Below, piece after piece: positions 33,655 to 40,746 of a stretch of DNA of 64,000 nucleotides (its first letter is position 1; every line of letters starts with the position of its first letter). The notes beneath the pieces are model-generated. The model was not told the origin of the DNA. It ran no database searches and was given only the letters and a program-made list of their open reading frames with translations. The stretch is from Natronincola peptidivorans. GTDB taxonomy: Bacteria > Bacillota > Clostridia > Peptostreptococcales > Natronincolaceae. Position numbers and translations under genes: made by a program. The stretch spans positions 16,207 through 80,206 of the forward strand of contig NZ_FOHU01000014.1 of NCBI RefSeq assembly GCF_900111615.1, read 5' to 3'.

Positions 33655-33700
33655 AAAATATATATCCCCCTTCTGATTACTTAGGCTTCAAGCTTATACT

Positions 33701-34074
33701 TTATAGCTTGAGCCCTCTCAATATTAATTTTCCCTTTGCAGAAGTTGATATTTTTGCTTTTGTTACACCATCAATCTCAATCATAGTTCCTCTAATCAAT
33801 TGTTTTGATATTAACTCAACGATTATATTCATCAAATTATGAATTTCCTCTTTAGGAATAGGATCAATTCCCATGTCTGTTGCATCTTCTCCAAATAGTT
33901 GTGCTATTCTCTGTTTTGCCCTTTCAATCTCAAGTTCTTGTCAGCTTCCATACTTGCCTGAGGACATTTGCAAAATTTAGTTGCCATTTTTATTTTTTCT
34001 TCTTTTGTAGCCTCTTCTGAATAATCTAACATAATTACTTCTCCGCAATATTTACAGTGGCCTAAATCACCCAT
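33701..34074 (-). pseudogene. frameshifted early phage gene
   Basis: The first frame begins MGDLGHCKYCGEVIMLDYSE (ATG at 34074 after GTGAGGAT) with a zinc-type CxxC and FCKCPQA, then stops at 33904 after reading into a poor tail. The -1 frame is open from 33940 to 33701 and encodes a sensible continuation (ELEIERAKQRIAQLFGED, then GIDPIPKEEIHNLMNIIVEL). One missing A in a short A run near 33936 explains the break (ADKNLRL in place of ADKELEI). A sequencing error or programmed shift are alternatives. Confidence 0.65.
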
Positions 34075-34102
34075 TATTTTATCCTCACTTTCTTTTAATA
34101 AA

Positions 34103-34372
34103 CTAACAATCCCTATAGTATACACCTTCGATTTTCCTGTTTTTAATATCCTCCAAACTAATGCTTTTAATTTTAAGACGTATTGTAGTTTTAATTTCTG
34201 GATTTATACCTTTTCCTGCTAATCCATTGGTATAGTCTACTATGTCATGTAATATACCGGCATTTGAAACATAAGCTAAATACCATGTACCTGTTTTGCT
34301 GTCTATGAAGAAAAGATCTATATTTTCCCCATAGGCAAAGTTTACCTCTACTAGTTTAAATCTATCTTTCAT
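34103..34372 (-). CDS. unknown small early phage protein
   Basis: An 89-residue protein, beta-rich (FKLVEVNFAYGENIDLFFID, KTGTWYLAYVSNAG). It shows no motif I recognise. Its ATG follows AAAGGTGGGATGAT and overlaps the stop of the preceding HTH gene. Confidence 0.5.
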   Translation of the reverse strand: MKDRFKLVEVNFAYGENIDLFFIDSKTGTWYLAYVSNAGILHDIVDYTNGLAGKGINPEIKTTIRLKIKSISLEDIKNRKIEGVYYRDC

Positions 34373-34632
34373 ATCATCCCACCTTTGTTTTTTTCTTTAT
34401 ACCTTTTTATTCTCTTAAACACTACATGTTGATCAATATAATAGATTTCTCCTATTTCTTTGTATGTCAGGCCTTGCAGTTTCAATTTATACATATCCTC
34501 TACATCATTTTGGGTTAATTGGGCTGGTTTTTTTGAGTTAGGATTATCCAACTTTCTAAAAGCAGTTTCTATACTACAGTTGCAAAATATAGCAATTAGT
34601 AGTGTACTGTAATTATCTTGTAAAAGGTCCAA
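34369..34632 (-). CDS. small HTH protein
   Basis: An 87-residue protein ending in an HTH-like stretch (LTQNDVEDMYKLKLQGLTYK, EIGEIYYIDQHVVFKRIKRY), like homeodomain-type phage regulators. I chose the TTG at 34632 because AAAGGGGGTG precedes it. The longer frame from 34719 would overlap the PAPS-reductase gene. Confidence 0.6.
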   Translation of the reverse strand: MDLLQDNYSTLLIAIFCNCSIETAFRKLDNPNSKKPAQLTQNDVEDMYKLKLQGLTYKEIGEIYYIDQHVVFKRIKRYKEKNKGGMI

Positions 34633-34672
34633 CCTAAACACCCCCTTTGCTTCATCAAAATATTGAAGTGCG

Positions 34673-35371
34673 TCATATATTAAGCTGGCATAAAATGCTA
34701 CATTCCTCCATAACTTCATCTTCTAATTTTCCTCGGTATGGGTCTAGTTCGTCTAAAAATATGCCTTTTATACAACTATGTCCTATTACTCTTTCCTGCT
34801 TTGCTCTTTCCTCAAATACTTCCGAAAAATCTTTCCGAATGTTATTCCAGTAACCCATGCCACCCTTCACACAACCTATACAGTTATTATTTCTGTAGCC
34901 TAAATCATACATGATAGGTCTTTTAATACCTAACTCTCTAAGCATTCCATGACAATCTTCTTTCGTGAGATTCCTTTCTATGAGTGGAAATTTATGTTGA
35001 AACTGTGGCATTGTTTCAAGTAGCCTTTCTGCTCTATGTCTTTCCCCTACATCATAGCCCCAAATATAAGTTAAATCCTTTTTATCATGCTCCCATTCCT
35101 TGCGAACTCTCTTTTTTAATATTTCAGTACACTTTGCACCATAGGCTCCGTTGATGTATCTAAATTGCTGGATAACCTCTCTTACTGACTTGTACCTTGA
35201 TTGCAATATTTTTATTTCAAAACCTAGTGCTTTCTCACAGTCTTTTAAAAATCTTATACTATCTTCGTGCTGGTCGTTTATGTGAATATATAGCATTTTA
35301 TCTAAGTTATCTTTTTCTAGATATGCAGATATAAAACTACTAACCCCAGCACTAAACCAGCTTACTATCAT
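34673..35371 (-). CDS. PAPS-reductase-like phage protein
   Basis: A 232-residue adenine nucleotide alpha hydrolase-fold protein of the phosphoadenosine phosphosulfate reductase family. The PP-loop is modified (SWFSAGVSSFISAYLEKDN; SGGxDS in classic members). NGAYGAKCTEILKKR and a CIGCVKGGMGYWNNI cysteine pair follow. Phage members are linked to sulfur transfer, base modification or defence, but none of these is proven. No Dnd partners are nearby. The ATG has GGGGTG. Confidence 0.8.
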   Translation of the reverse strand: MIVSWFSAGVSSFISAYLEKDNLDKMLYIHINDQHEDSIRFLKDCEKALGFEIKILQSRYKSVREVIQQFRYINGAYGAKCTEILKKRVRKEWEHDKKDLTYIWGYDVGERHRAERLLETMPQFQHKFPLIERNLTKEDCHGMLRELGIKRPIMYDLGYRNNNCIGCVKGGMGYWNNIRKDFSEVFEERAKQERVIGHSCIKGIFLDELDPYRGKLEDEVMEECSILCQLNI

Positions 35372-35512
35372 TTTTTCACCCCTTTATTACTCATAATTCA
35401 AATACTACATCTCATACAATGCAGCTAAATAATTTAGTATAATCCCATTCCTGGACATAATCTCTACCATTCTTTCTACAGGTATAAAATTTAATCCACG
35501 CTTCCCCTTATT

Positions 35513-36262
35513 TTATATTTGCAGCTTCCTCATTTTTATATAGATGTGAGTACCAGCTGTAATTTCATTTATATCTACCTTGCAGGAGTTCAAGAAATAT
35601 CCTGGATATAACTTAGTGAAAAATTCTTTATCCTCTTGTGATGTTACTATTTTTTCTATTTTCTTCCGGCTGTATTTGCTATCGTTCACCTTTACCTTTG
35701 GCTGCTTTAGATTTTTTGATTGGGTCCATCTCTTAGATCCTCTAGGATCCTTAGTAATATATCTGGCCAGTCCTTCATATCCAAACTCATCCGCTTTTAG
35801 TCTGTCTGCATTTGCTCTACCTTTTGTCCAGAGTTCCTCTACTATATCTCTATCCATACCACTCATTACTATGTGATGATGAAGCCTTACTTCTTTTCCT
35901 TCTTCCTCTTTTTCTTTGTACTCAATTACCGCTATATACTTTAGAGTTTCTAGTCCATTTTTCTTTCTATAATGTTTTACTCGCCTGATATAGTTTGTTA
36001 CATCTTTTCTTGCCTCTTCTTCACTTTTGGGTAATTCTTTATCTATATATGTAAGATGGACCGCTAGATCCTTATCTGTAAAATTTGTATTGATTAATCT
36101 GATTAAATGTTTTTTTGCATTTTTGTCATTCAGCTTTTTTTGCTTTGGTAATGATAGTTTTTCTTTTTTTGCTCTTGGCTGTTTTTTTTGATTTTTGCTT
36201 ATAGGATATATTTCTACCTCGAGCATTCCTCCAGAATATATTTTTTTCTCTCTGTATGGCAT
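35513..36262 (-). CDS. HUH-type rolling-circle replication initiator
   Basis: A 249-residue Rep-like protein. The HUH-type His motif lies in VRLHHHIVMSG (residues 128-130), and GYEGLARYITKDPRG (Tyr 162 or 168) fits the catalytic Tyr. An upstream basic segment KKHLIRLINTNF begins near 50. It would nick one strand at the origin to start rolling-circle copying. The ATG at 36262 follows GGGAGGAAAAAAG. The same frame stays open upstream and encodes a membrane-helix-like stretch with no usual start codon. A nested inverted repeat lies 230 bases upstream. Confidence 0.8.
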   Translation of the reverse strand: MPYREKKIYSGGMLEVEIYPISKNQKKQPRAKKEKLSLPKQKKLNDKNAKKHLIRLINTNFTDKDLAVHLTYIDKELPKSEEEARKDVTNYIRRVKHYRKKNGLETLKYIAVIEYKEKEEEGKEVRLHHHIVMSGMDRDIVEELWTKGRANADRLKADEFGYEGLARYITKDPRGSKRWTQSKNLKQPKVKVNDSKYSRKKIEKIVTSQEDKEFFTKLYPGYFLNSCKVDINEITAGTHIYIKMRKLQI

Positions 36263-36490
36263 TTCTTTTTTCCTCCCTGGCCCCCTTAATCTTTTTTTAT
36301 AGATATAGGAGAAAATAGAAATAATATTTTTGATTACTATTAAATTATTAGATTGTGTTTTCACTTGATAATATTGATTAACTATTACTATAGTCGATAA
36401 AATAATACCTATTACGAGTCCGAAAACACCTATGTAGAATGTCCTTTTTGTTGACTTTTCAATGGATTTGCTTTAGAATTAAATTAAAGA

Positions 36491-36579
36491 TTTAAATGAA
36501 AACTTTTGATGGAAAACACATTACACTGCATGTCTAAGTGAGAGTAATGTGTTTTCTTTTATGTGTTTTTTCATTTAAA
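36491..36579. other. nested inverted repeat beside rep, candidate origin
   Basis: A two-level dyad in the 320-base gene-free gap upstream of rep. The outer 12-bp arms (36491-36502 and 36568-36579) are perfect, as are the inner 13-bp arms (36512-36524 and 36544-36556), around a 19-base loop (36525-36543). Such a cruciform next to an HUH Rep suggests a nick site or single-strand origin. A terminator is the alternative. The rest of the gap (36263-36490) holds only the open extension of the rep frame. Confidence 0.5.
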
Positions 36580-36582
36580 CCT

Positions 36583-36768
36583 TTACTCTTCAACCACTTC
36601 ACAATCCTTTGGTACTACCATGTATAAGCCATTCTTATTTTTGTAATCTGTTGAATATCTTCCTCTAGATGTTCCGACTACTCCAAGTACCATTCCTATA
36701 CAATCTGCATACCAGTAGGTTTCAAATGAGGCTTTAACGATTCTAATCTTTTTCGGTAGTTTATTCAT
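36583..36768 (-). CDS. small early phage protein
   Basis: A 61-residue protein (KIRIVKASFETYWYADCIGM, YKNKNGLYMVVPKDCEVVEE) with a short beta-rich core. It resembles small phage proteins of unknown role. The ATG at 36768 follows AGAGGTAGCAAAGAT. Confidence 0.55.
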   Translation of the reverse strand: MNKLPKKIRIVKASFETYWYADCIGMVLGVVGTSRGRYSTDYKNKNGLYMVVPKDCEVVEE

Positions 36769-36808
36769 ATCTTTGCTACCTCTTTTCACTTTGTCCTCCT
36801 CTGGATAA

Positions 36809-37354
36809 TTACATCTGTAGAACTATGTCTAATTCTTTTACTCCCCATTTCATAGCCTCTTCATGCGTATTCATTACTACATCTAACCTTGCACCGCTGC
36901 TTCTTCTAAGTGCAGCTCCAGTGTCCTCTATAATTGCATCTCCATAGCCTGGGATATATAGCTTTGTCCCATACTCAAGTTTTTCAGGATCTGCTGCAGC
37001 TATCCCCACTCTGGGCTTGGTACCTGTGGCAGTTACTTCTGGATTATCATCCGCACAGATACCACTAATGTTTTCTGATGGAGCGTAAGCTGTAACCCGT
37101 GCCCTTATGATTCTAAGCTTTTCATTTTCTTCCAGGAGTTGTTGAATCTTTCTCTTATCTCTAAGTGCTATTTCTTTTAAAACTTCTTCCTTATTCTTCA
37201 TCTCTTTAATGTCATTCAATAGCATGCTATTTTTTTCGTTCAGTATGACAATGTCTCTGTTTTTGTCATTAATGGTACCTCTAAATCCCGCTACTACCAT
37301 CATAAAAACTAATATGTATGCCAGGTTAACAGCTGTTCTCTTTTTTATTTTCAA
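36809..37354 (-). CDS. 3D-domain membrane-anchored protein
   Basis: A 181-residue protein. An N-terminal membrane segment (LAYILVFMMVVAGF) is followed by a coiled coil (NEKNSMLLNDIKEMKNKEEV) and a C-terminal 3D (Asp-Asp-Asp) domain: RARVTAYAPSENISGICADD, AAADPEKLEYGTKLYIPGYG and EDTGAALRRSSGARLDVVMN. This RlpA-like fold is seen in lytic transglycosylases and in many Firmicute phages. It may act on the cell wall. The TTG at 37354 follows AAAAGGGGGAA. Confidence 0.85.
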   Translation of the reverse strand: MKIKKRTAVNLAYILVFMMVVAGFRGTINDKNRDIVILNEKNSMLLNDIKEMKNKEEVLKEIALRDKRKIQQLLEENEKLRIIRARVTAYAPSENISGICADDNPEVTATGTKPRVGIAAADPEKLEYGTKLYIPGYGDAIIEDTGAALRRSSGARLDVVMNTHEEAMKWGVKELDIVLQM

Positions 37355-37379
37355 GCTTATTCCCCCTTTTTCTCTTCCT

Positions 37380-37574
37380 CTAAACAACATGATTCTTAAC
37401 TATCTCCAAGGCTTCTTTATAAGCTTTACTTATTTTTCTAATCGTTTCTAGCTGTTCTGATTTCTTTAATCCCATATTCAAAATTGTATCAATGGCTCCT
37501 ATATACATGAGATCTAAGTCTCCTGACTGTGTTTTTTCTTTTTCAGCTTCTCGAATGATCCAATGCTTTTCCAA
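37380..37574 (-). CDS. small helical early protein
   Basis: A 64-residue helical protein (WIIREAEKEKTQSGDLDLMY, SEQLETIRKISKAYKEALEI). The TTG start follows GGAGGGGAGTCAA. It shows no known domain. It lies just upstream of the 3D-domain gene. Confidence 0.55.
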   Translation of the reverse strand: MEKHWIIREAEKEKTQSGDLDLMYIGAIDTILNMGLKKSEQLETIRKISKAYKEALEIVKNHVV

Positions 37575-37628
37575 TTGACTCCCCTCCTGTAAATTGTTAT
37601 ACTCTAAGTAATAATATTTCTAAATCCC

Positions 37629-37757
37629 TTATTTGCTTGCCGGCGGTAAGGGTTTTTCTTTTTCTAGATAATTTGCAAAGTCTATAAATTTCCCATCATT
37701 ACAAATACTTATTAATCCATGTTCTCTGTACAGCTTGTCCGCTAATTCAACAGTCAT
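37629..37757 (-). CDS. 42-residue early protein
   Basis: A 42-codon gene (MTVELADKLYREHGLISICN to PASK) preceded by GGAGGTG. The strong ribosome site lies in the end of the upstream DUF6906-like gene, so they are translated together. It is too short for domain assignment. Confidence 0.6.
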   Translation of the reverse strand: MTVELADKLYREHGLISICNDGKFIDFANYLEKEKPLPPASK

Positions 37758-37763
37758 TGTTAT

Positions 37764-37922
37764 TTACACCTCCTTATAAAATGCACTAGTTTTACCACTG
37801 ATCCTATGTACAAATATCATTTCTGTTGAGGTATTTTTTACATTTAACCAATTTTTATGGTCCAGCCTCTTTGATGTTAAAAATTCCTTTTGCTTTCTAG
37901 TTAGCCTCTTACCATGCTTCAA
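37764..37922 (-). CDS. DUF6906-like small phage protein
   Basis: A 52-residue protein. KHGKRLTRKQKEFL at the start and WLNVKNTSTEMIFVHRISGK match the pattern of DUF6906, a tiny family common in Firmicute phages. The TTG follows GGAGGGGGATT. Confidence 0.7.
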   Translation of the reverse strand: MKHGKRLTRKQKEFLTSKRLDHKNWLNVKNTSTEMIFVHRISGKTSAFYKEV

Positions 37923-37936
37923 ATAATCCCCCTCCG

Positions 37937-38131
37937 CTATTCTCCTATTAACTCTAGTCTTTCAGTTCTCAGAGCCTCTATTTGTGCTGTTATTTCTTTT
38001 TTTCTTTCACAGGTGATTCTAGTATCCAAGAATTCAATACTTAGGCGGGTGTCCTCTACGACAATCTCTTCTACCCTAGCTGTCTGAGCCTCTGTTAGCT
38101 TATCGATTCTTTCCCATGTTTCTGATTTCAA
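37937..38131 (-). CDS. small coiled-coil early protein
   Basis: A 64-residue charged helical protein (SETWERIDKLTEAQTARVEE, KKEITAQIEALRTERLELIG). The TTG start at 38131 follows GGAGGTGTGAAAA. Function not known. Confidence 0.55.
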   Translation of the reverse strand: MKSETWERIDKLTEAQTARVEEIVVEDTRLSIEFLDTRITCERKKEITAQIEALRTERLELIGE

Positions 38132-38193
38132 TTTTCACACCTCCGCTTTCTTTTATATGCTTGTCCTACTTTATGTTAAGACAAAGACGTTGA

Positions 38194-38382
38194 TTAATCT
38201 CCTATGTCTATCTCCTCATTAGCTGCAGCATGTGCAATCTTGGAGATGGTTTCTGATATCCTCTCAAGTACTTTGTCTATTTCTTCTTTGCTTTTACCTG
38301 CATAGGCACCATCGTAAACCTCTACTTTTACATTGCCTTGCATCCATTCTGCAACTTTATTACCTTTTTCTATTTCTTTCAC
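38194..38382 (-). CDS. small early protein
   Basis: A 62-residue protein (KEIEKGNKVAEWMQGNVKVE, SKEEIDKVLERISETISKIA) ending in an acidic IDIGD tail. I chose the GTG at 38382 because GGAGGTGA lies five bases before it. No domain is known. Confidence 0.5.
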   Translation of the reverse strand: MKEIEKGNKVAEWMQGNVKVEVYDGAYAGKSKEEIDKVLERISETISKIAHAAANEEIDIGD

Positions 38383-38441
38383 ATCAATCACCTCCACTAC
38401 GACCTATTAAATAACTGGGTTGTACTATGCTTTTCATTTAT

Positions 38442-39221
38442 TTATGCGACCTTATATTTTATGGCCATCTCTTTTACGATAGCTATGTAAACCTCTGTGA
38501 GCCTCTTATCATCAGCAATTACATCTACTTTTGTGAGCTTATCAACCCTTGATTTGCTACCTGTTTCCTCTAGTACTTTTCGTCTTCTGTTTGTAAGTCT
38601 AATATTTAGCTTCGCTCCTGCTCTTTGGTCCAGGAGCTTATAGCTCTCTTCCCTTACTTCTCTATAGGCTTGTGCTGTGGCACCTCTTACTCTTGCAATC
38701 TTATTGATTAGAGAGTTCACTTCATTTCTCCAGCTGTTAGGATTAAGAGCGACAATATCTCTCATAGCCTGCACTTCTTGTTGGACCTCTACAGCTTTAT
38801 TCTCTGCTTCAGTTGCTTTGGTTGTTACTTGCTCTAATTGTAGTTTCACATCTTTCATGGCCTGAGCTTGCATTATGATTAGGTCCTCTATACAGGTAGG
38901 TTTTAGTTCTAGTTCCATCCTGTTAAAGGCTTGTACATATTTCGCGGTGAATACGATGCCTTTTTCTCCGGTCATTTTGTTTCCTACCATTTCACAACCT
39001 TGTTTTGTAAGTAAATAACGAGGTAATTTTCTTCCAGTGCTGTCCTCATAGGTTCCTCCTAAGAAGAAATCACTCAGCCCAATTTTGGACTCAGCTAAAA
39101 CTTCAATGTAATTTCTTATGTCTCTTAGTAGATGTCGATGTTCTTTTTCTACCATTGCTGATACATCTCTACTATCCACTAATAATCTCCCATTTTGATT
39201 CATTACTGTTATATCTTTCAT
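38442..39221 (-). CDS. Rha-family antirepressor with ORF6C domain
   Basis: A 259-residue phage regulator. The N-terminal Rha domain (LLVDSRDVSAMVEKEHRHLL, FFLGGTYEDSTGRKLPRYLL, TKQGCEMVGNKMTGEKG) is followed by a coiled coil and a C-terminal ORF6C-like domain (RVRGATAQAYREVREESYKL). Such proteins counteract the phage repressor or host functions. The ATG at 39221 follows AAAGGGGAGCAAGCC. Confidence 0.85.
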   Translation of the reverse strand: MKDITVMNQNGRLLVDSRDVSAMVEKEHRHLLRDIRNYIEVLAESKIGLSDFFLGGTYEDSTGRKLPRYLLTKQGCEMVGNKMTGEKGIVFTAKYVQAFNRMELELKPTCIEDLIIMQAQAMKDVKLQLEQVTTKATEAENKAVEVQQEVQAMRDIVALNPNSWRNEVNSLINKIARVRGATAQAYREVREESYKLLDQRAGAKLNIRLTNRRRKVLEETGSKSRVDKLTKVDVIADDKRLTEVYIAIVKEMAIKYKVA

Positions 39222-39318
39222 GGCTTGCTCCCCTTTCATTTGTAGTGTTTTGTCGATTTATTTATAAAGGTTTCCCTCTCTTCCTGCAGAATTTTGTAGT
39301 AGGAAGGAGGTGATTTGA

Positions 39319-39492
39319 TTGAATTTTGAAAAGTTAAAGCTAAATACTATAGAAGAATGTAACAAGTCATTAATCAAGGTTAACGATGGTTCAAGTAGTC
39401 AAAAAACAATTGAGCTTTATATTGGAATAGCTTCTGAAGTTTGCACAATTATGATTGAAAAATATCATAAAGAGATTAATAAATCTAAATAG
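39319..39492 (+). CDS. 57-residue plus-strand phage protein
   Basis: A small gene with an ideal ribosome site (AAGGAGGTG, six bases before TTG at 39319). The protein is helical (LNTIEECNKSLIKVNDGSSS, IELYIGIASEVCTIMIEKYH). It runs against the early operon and overlaps the end of the next minus-strand gene by eight bases. No family is known. Confidence 0.55.
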   Translation: MNFEKLKLNTIEECNKSLIKVNDGSSSQKTIELYIGIASEVCTIMIEKYHKEINKSK

Positions 39493-39628
39493 AATCCTTT
39501 GTTACAAGTGCTAGGCTTTCATATAACTTATCAATAATTTTTTCCACAGGCTGCTCTTGAACTTGCCTTTCAAGAACAGCTACCTTTTTTTCTAGCTCCC
39601 CTATTCTTTGCTCTAATGTTTTTTCCAA
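39485..39628 (-). CDS. 47-residue coiled-coil protein
   Basis: A 47-residue helical protein (EKTLEQRIGELEKKVAVLER then QVQEQPVEKIIDKLYESLAL). The TTG start follows GGAGGTGGGGAAGA. It lies just downstream of the 59-residue gene. Confidence 0.55.
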   Translation of the reverse strand: MEKTLEQRIGELEKKVAVLERQVQEQPVEKIIDKLYESLALVTKDSI

Positions 39629-39641
39629 TCTTCCCCACCTC

Positions 39642-39821
39642 CTATAAAAACCTTATTATTCTATTTTTTTGATTATCAAATACTACAGTTGCACCAATCC
39701 TCATACCATTTTTTAAGGCTTCTTGGTACTCTTGTGAGCCTACAAAAGGTATGATGATTCTCTTTTCTCCGGACATAATATAAACTCTTTGACTGTTGTA
39801 ATCGTACACATCACCTATCAT
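39642..39821 (-). CDS. 59-residue beta-rich early protein
   Basis: A short protein (MIGDVYDYNSQRVYIMSGEK, RIIIPFVGSQEYQEALKNGM, VVFDNQKNRIIRFL) with mostly strands, like small phage proteins. The ATG at 39821 is preceded by GAGGAGTCGGA. Confidence 0.5.
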   Translation of the reverse strand: MIGDVYDYNSQRVYIMSGEKRIIIPFVGSQEYQEALKNGMRIGATVVFDNQKNRIIRFL

Positions 39822-39830
39822 CCATTCCGA

Positions 39831-39870
39831 CTCCTCTACATCGCTTCTTTGGTTGTTGCTTGTTCGTCAT
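39831..39870. repeat. 39-bp tail-plus-RBS repeat, copy 1
   Basis: On the minus strand this copy encodes the end DEQATTKEAM of the excisionase-like gene, then the stop and a GAGGAG ribosome site for the next gene. It matches copies at 40060-40098 and 40708-40746 with a few differences. Confidence 0.7.
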
Positions 39871-40051
39871 CACCTACATACTCATGAAACTGCTTAGGTG
39901 ATATATAATAGGTCCACATGGAACTCATTTTTACTGCAGTTCCGAAAGGTAATAGTCCTCTTTGTAATCCAATCCTTACGAATTGTTGAGACTTTCCCAT
40001 GATTTCCGCTGCATCTTTAACTGATATTTTTTTCTTGTTATCTTCTGGCAT
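39836..40051 (-). CDS. excisionase-like helix-turn-helix protein
   Basis: A 71-residue protein with a MerR/Xis-like winged HTH start (KKISVKDAAEIMGKSQQFVR, IGLQRGLLPFGTAVK) as in small excisionases and DNA-binding phage proteins. It ends DEQATTKEAM, almost the same as the Cro-like protein's end, within a repeat. The ATG at 40051 has AGAGGAGG, also from a repeat copy. Confidence 0.7.
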   Translation of the reverse strand: MPEDNKKKISVKDAAEIMGKSQQFVRIGLQRGLLPFGTAVKMSSMWTYYISPKQFHEYVGDDEQATTKEAM

Positions 40052-40059
40052 AGTTAAAC

Positions 40060-40098
40060 CTCCTCTATATCGCTTCATTGCTTGCTACTTGCTCGTCT
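40060..40098. repeat. 39-bp tail-plus-RBS repeat, copy 2 (orphan)
   Basis: Encodes an orphan ending (YFTIKGRDEQVASNEAI, then TAG) whose gene body is missing, plus the ribosome site of the excisionase-like gene. It looks like the remains of a deleted or recombined gene. It also carries the -35 box of the plus-strand gene at 40144. Confidence 0.65.
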
Positions 40099-40117
40099 CT
40101 ACCCTTAATGGTAAAAT
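40089..40117 (+). promoter_or_regulatory. promoter of the 110-residue plus-strand gene
   Basis: TTGCTC (40089-40094), a 17-base spacer, and TAAAAT (40112-40117). It lies 27 bases before the TTG start. Confidence 0.5.
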
Positions 40118-40143
40118 ATACCTATGGAAGGGGGTGAACTATT

Positions 40144-40476
40144 TTGAGCTTACAATCTAAGTTTTCTTTAACAAGTGAAGATAAAGCTATCTTGACTGAA
40201 TCTCTTAAGTTATTCATAGCTAATGAAATTGAAGATATTCCACAACAACATAAACTAGATATTAATAAAGTTGCTTTTAATATAATCGCTATACTCAATA
40301 ACAAAGACTCAAATTTCACAGAAAACCAATACTTGATAATGTACAATGCTCTCGATTATTTTAAAGACAATGTTTCTGATGTTAATACTAGTGATATTAA
40401 TATTAATGCTGATTCTATTAGATTTAACGAGATAATATCTAGGCTGATGAATACTATTGATAGGTGTATAGGTTGA
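40144..40476 (+). CDS. 110-residue plus-strand phage protein
   Basis: A helical protein (KFSLTSEDKAILTESLKLFI, FTENQYLIMYNALDYFKDNV, MNTIDRCIG). The TTG start follows GGGGGTGA, and it has its own promoter and terminator. It runs against the early operon. It resembles small phage proteins of unknown function. Confidence 0.55.
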   Translation: MSLQSKFSLTSEDKAILTESLKLFIANEIEDIPQQHKLDINKVAFNIIAILNNKDSNFTENQYLIMYNALDYFKDNVSDVNTSDININADSIRFNEIISRLMNTIDRCIG

Positions 40477-40484
40477 TTTTTTAG

Positions 40485-40516
40485 GACAGTAGGAGTAAGC
40501 GTTGACTTCTACTGTC
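40485..40516 (+). terminator. terminator of the 110-residue gene
   Basis: Twelve-base arms gacagtaggagt (40485-40496) and acttctactgtc (40505-40516) pair with one G-T mismatch, and TATTTTT follows. Confidence 0.7.
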
Positions 40517-40697
40517 TATTTTTAGCTTTGTTTCTATACTCTTTTACTCTATCTAAGTAATTAGCTACATCATTTTGAGCTTTAATTTCGTCATCCCTTT
40601 TCTCATTTTCATAATTAAAGGTTACAACAATTTCTTTGTCTTTTTCATCAAAGTTTGTATTTAATAATTGTACTAAATGCTTTTTGCTCGATCTCAC
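40509..40697 (-). CDS. stand-alone Rep N-terminal fragment
   Basis: A 62-residue protein similar to residues 50-100 of the Rep at 35513 (KKHLVQLLNTNF against KKHLIRLINTNF, and VANYLDRVKEYRNKAKN against VTNYIRRVKHYRKKNG). It lacks the HUH motif and catalytic Tyr. It may be a duplicated Rep piece that binds the origin or inhibits Rep. The GTG start follows GAGGTGAGGAAGA. Confidence 0.6.
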   Translation of the reverse strand: MRSSKKHLVQLLNTNFDEKDKEIVVTFNYENEKRDDEIKAQNDVANYLDRVKEYRNKAKNRQ

Positions 40698-40707
40698 TCT
40701 TCCTCAC

Positions 40708-40746
40708 CTCCTCTATATCGCTTCTTTGGTTGCTACTTGCTCGTCT
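40708..40746. repeat. 39-bp tail-plus-RBS repeat, copy 3
   Basis: Encodes the end of the Cro-like gene (DEQVATKEAI, then stop) and the ribosome site for the Rep fragment gene. Copies 2 and 3 are closest to each other. Confidence 0.7.

Noticed and set aside
35513..36364. Rep starting at the GTG at 36364
   Set aside because: GGGAGGAAAAAAG directly before the ATG at 36262 is much better, and the added residues are unlike Rep N termini.
39831..40746. CRISPR-like repeats
   Set aside because: Only three copies, unequal spacing of about 230 and 650 bases, genes between them, and no cas genes. The unit encodes protein tails.
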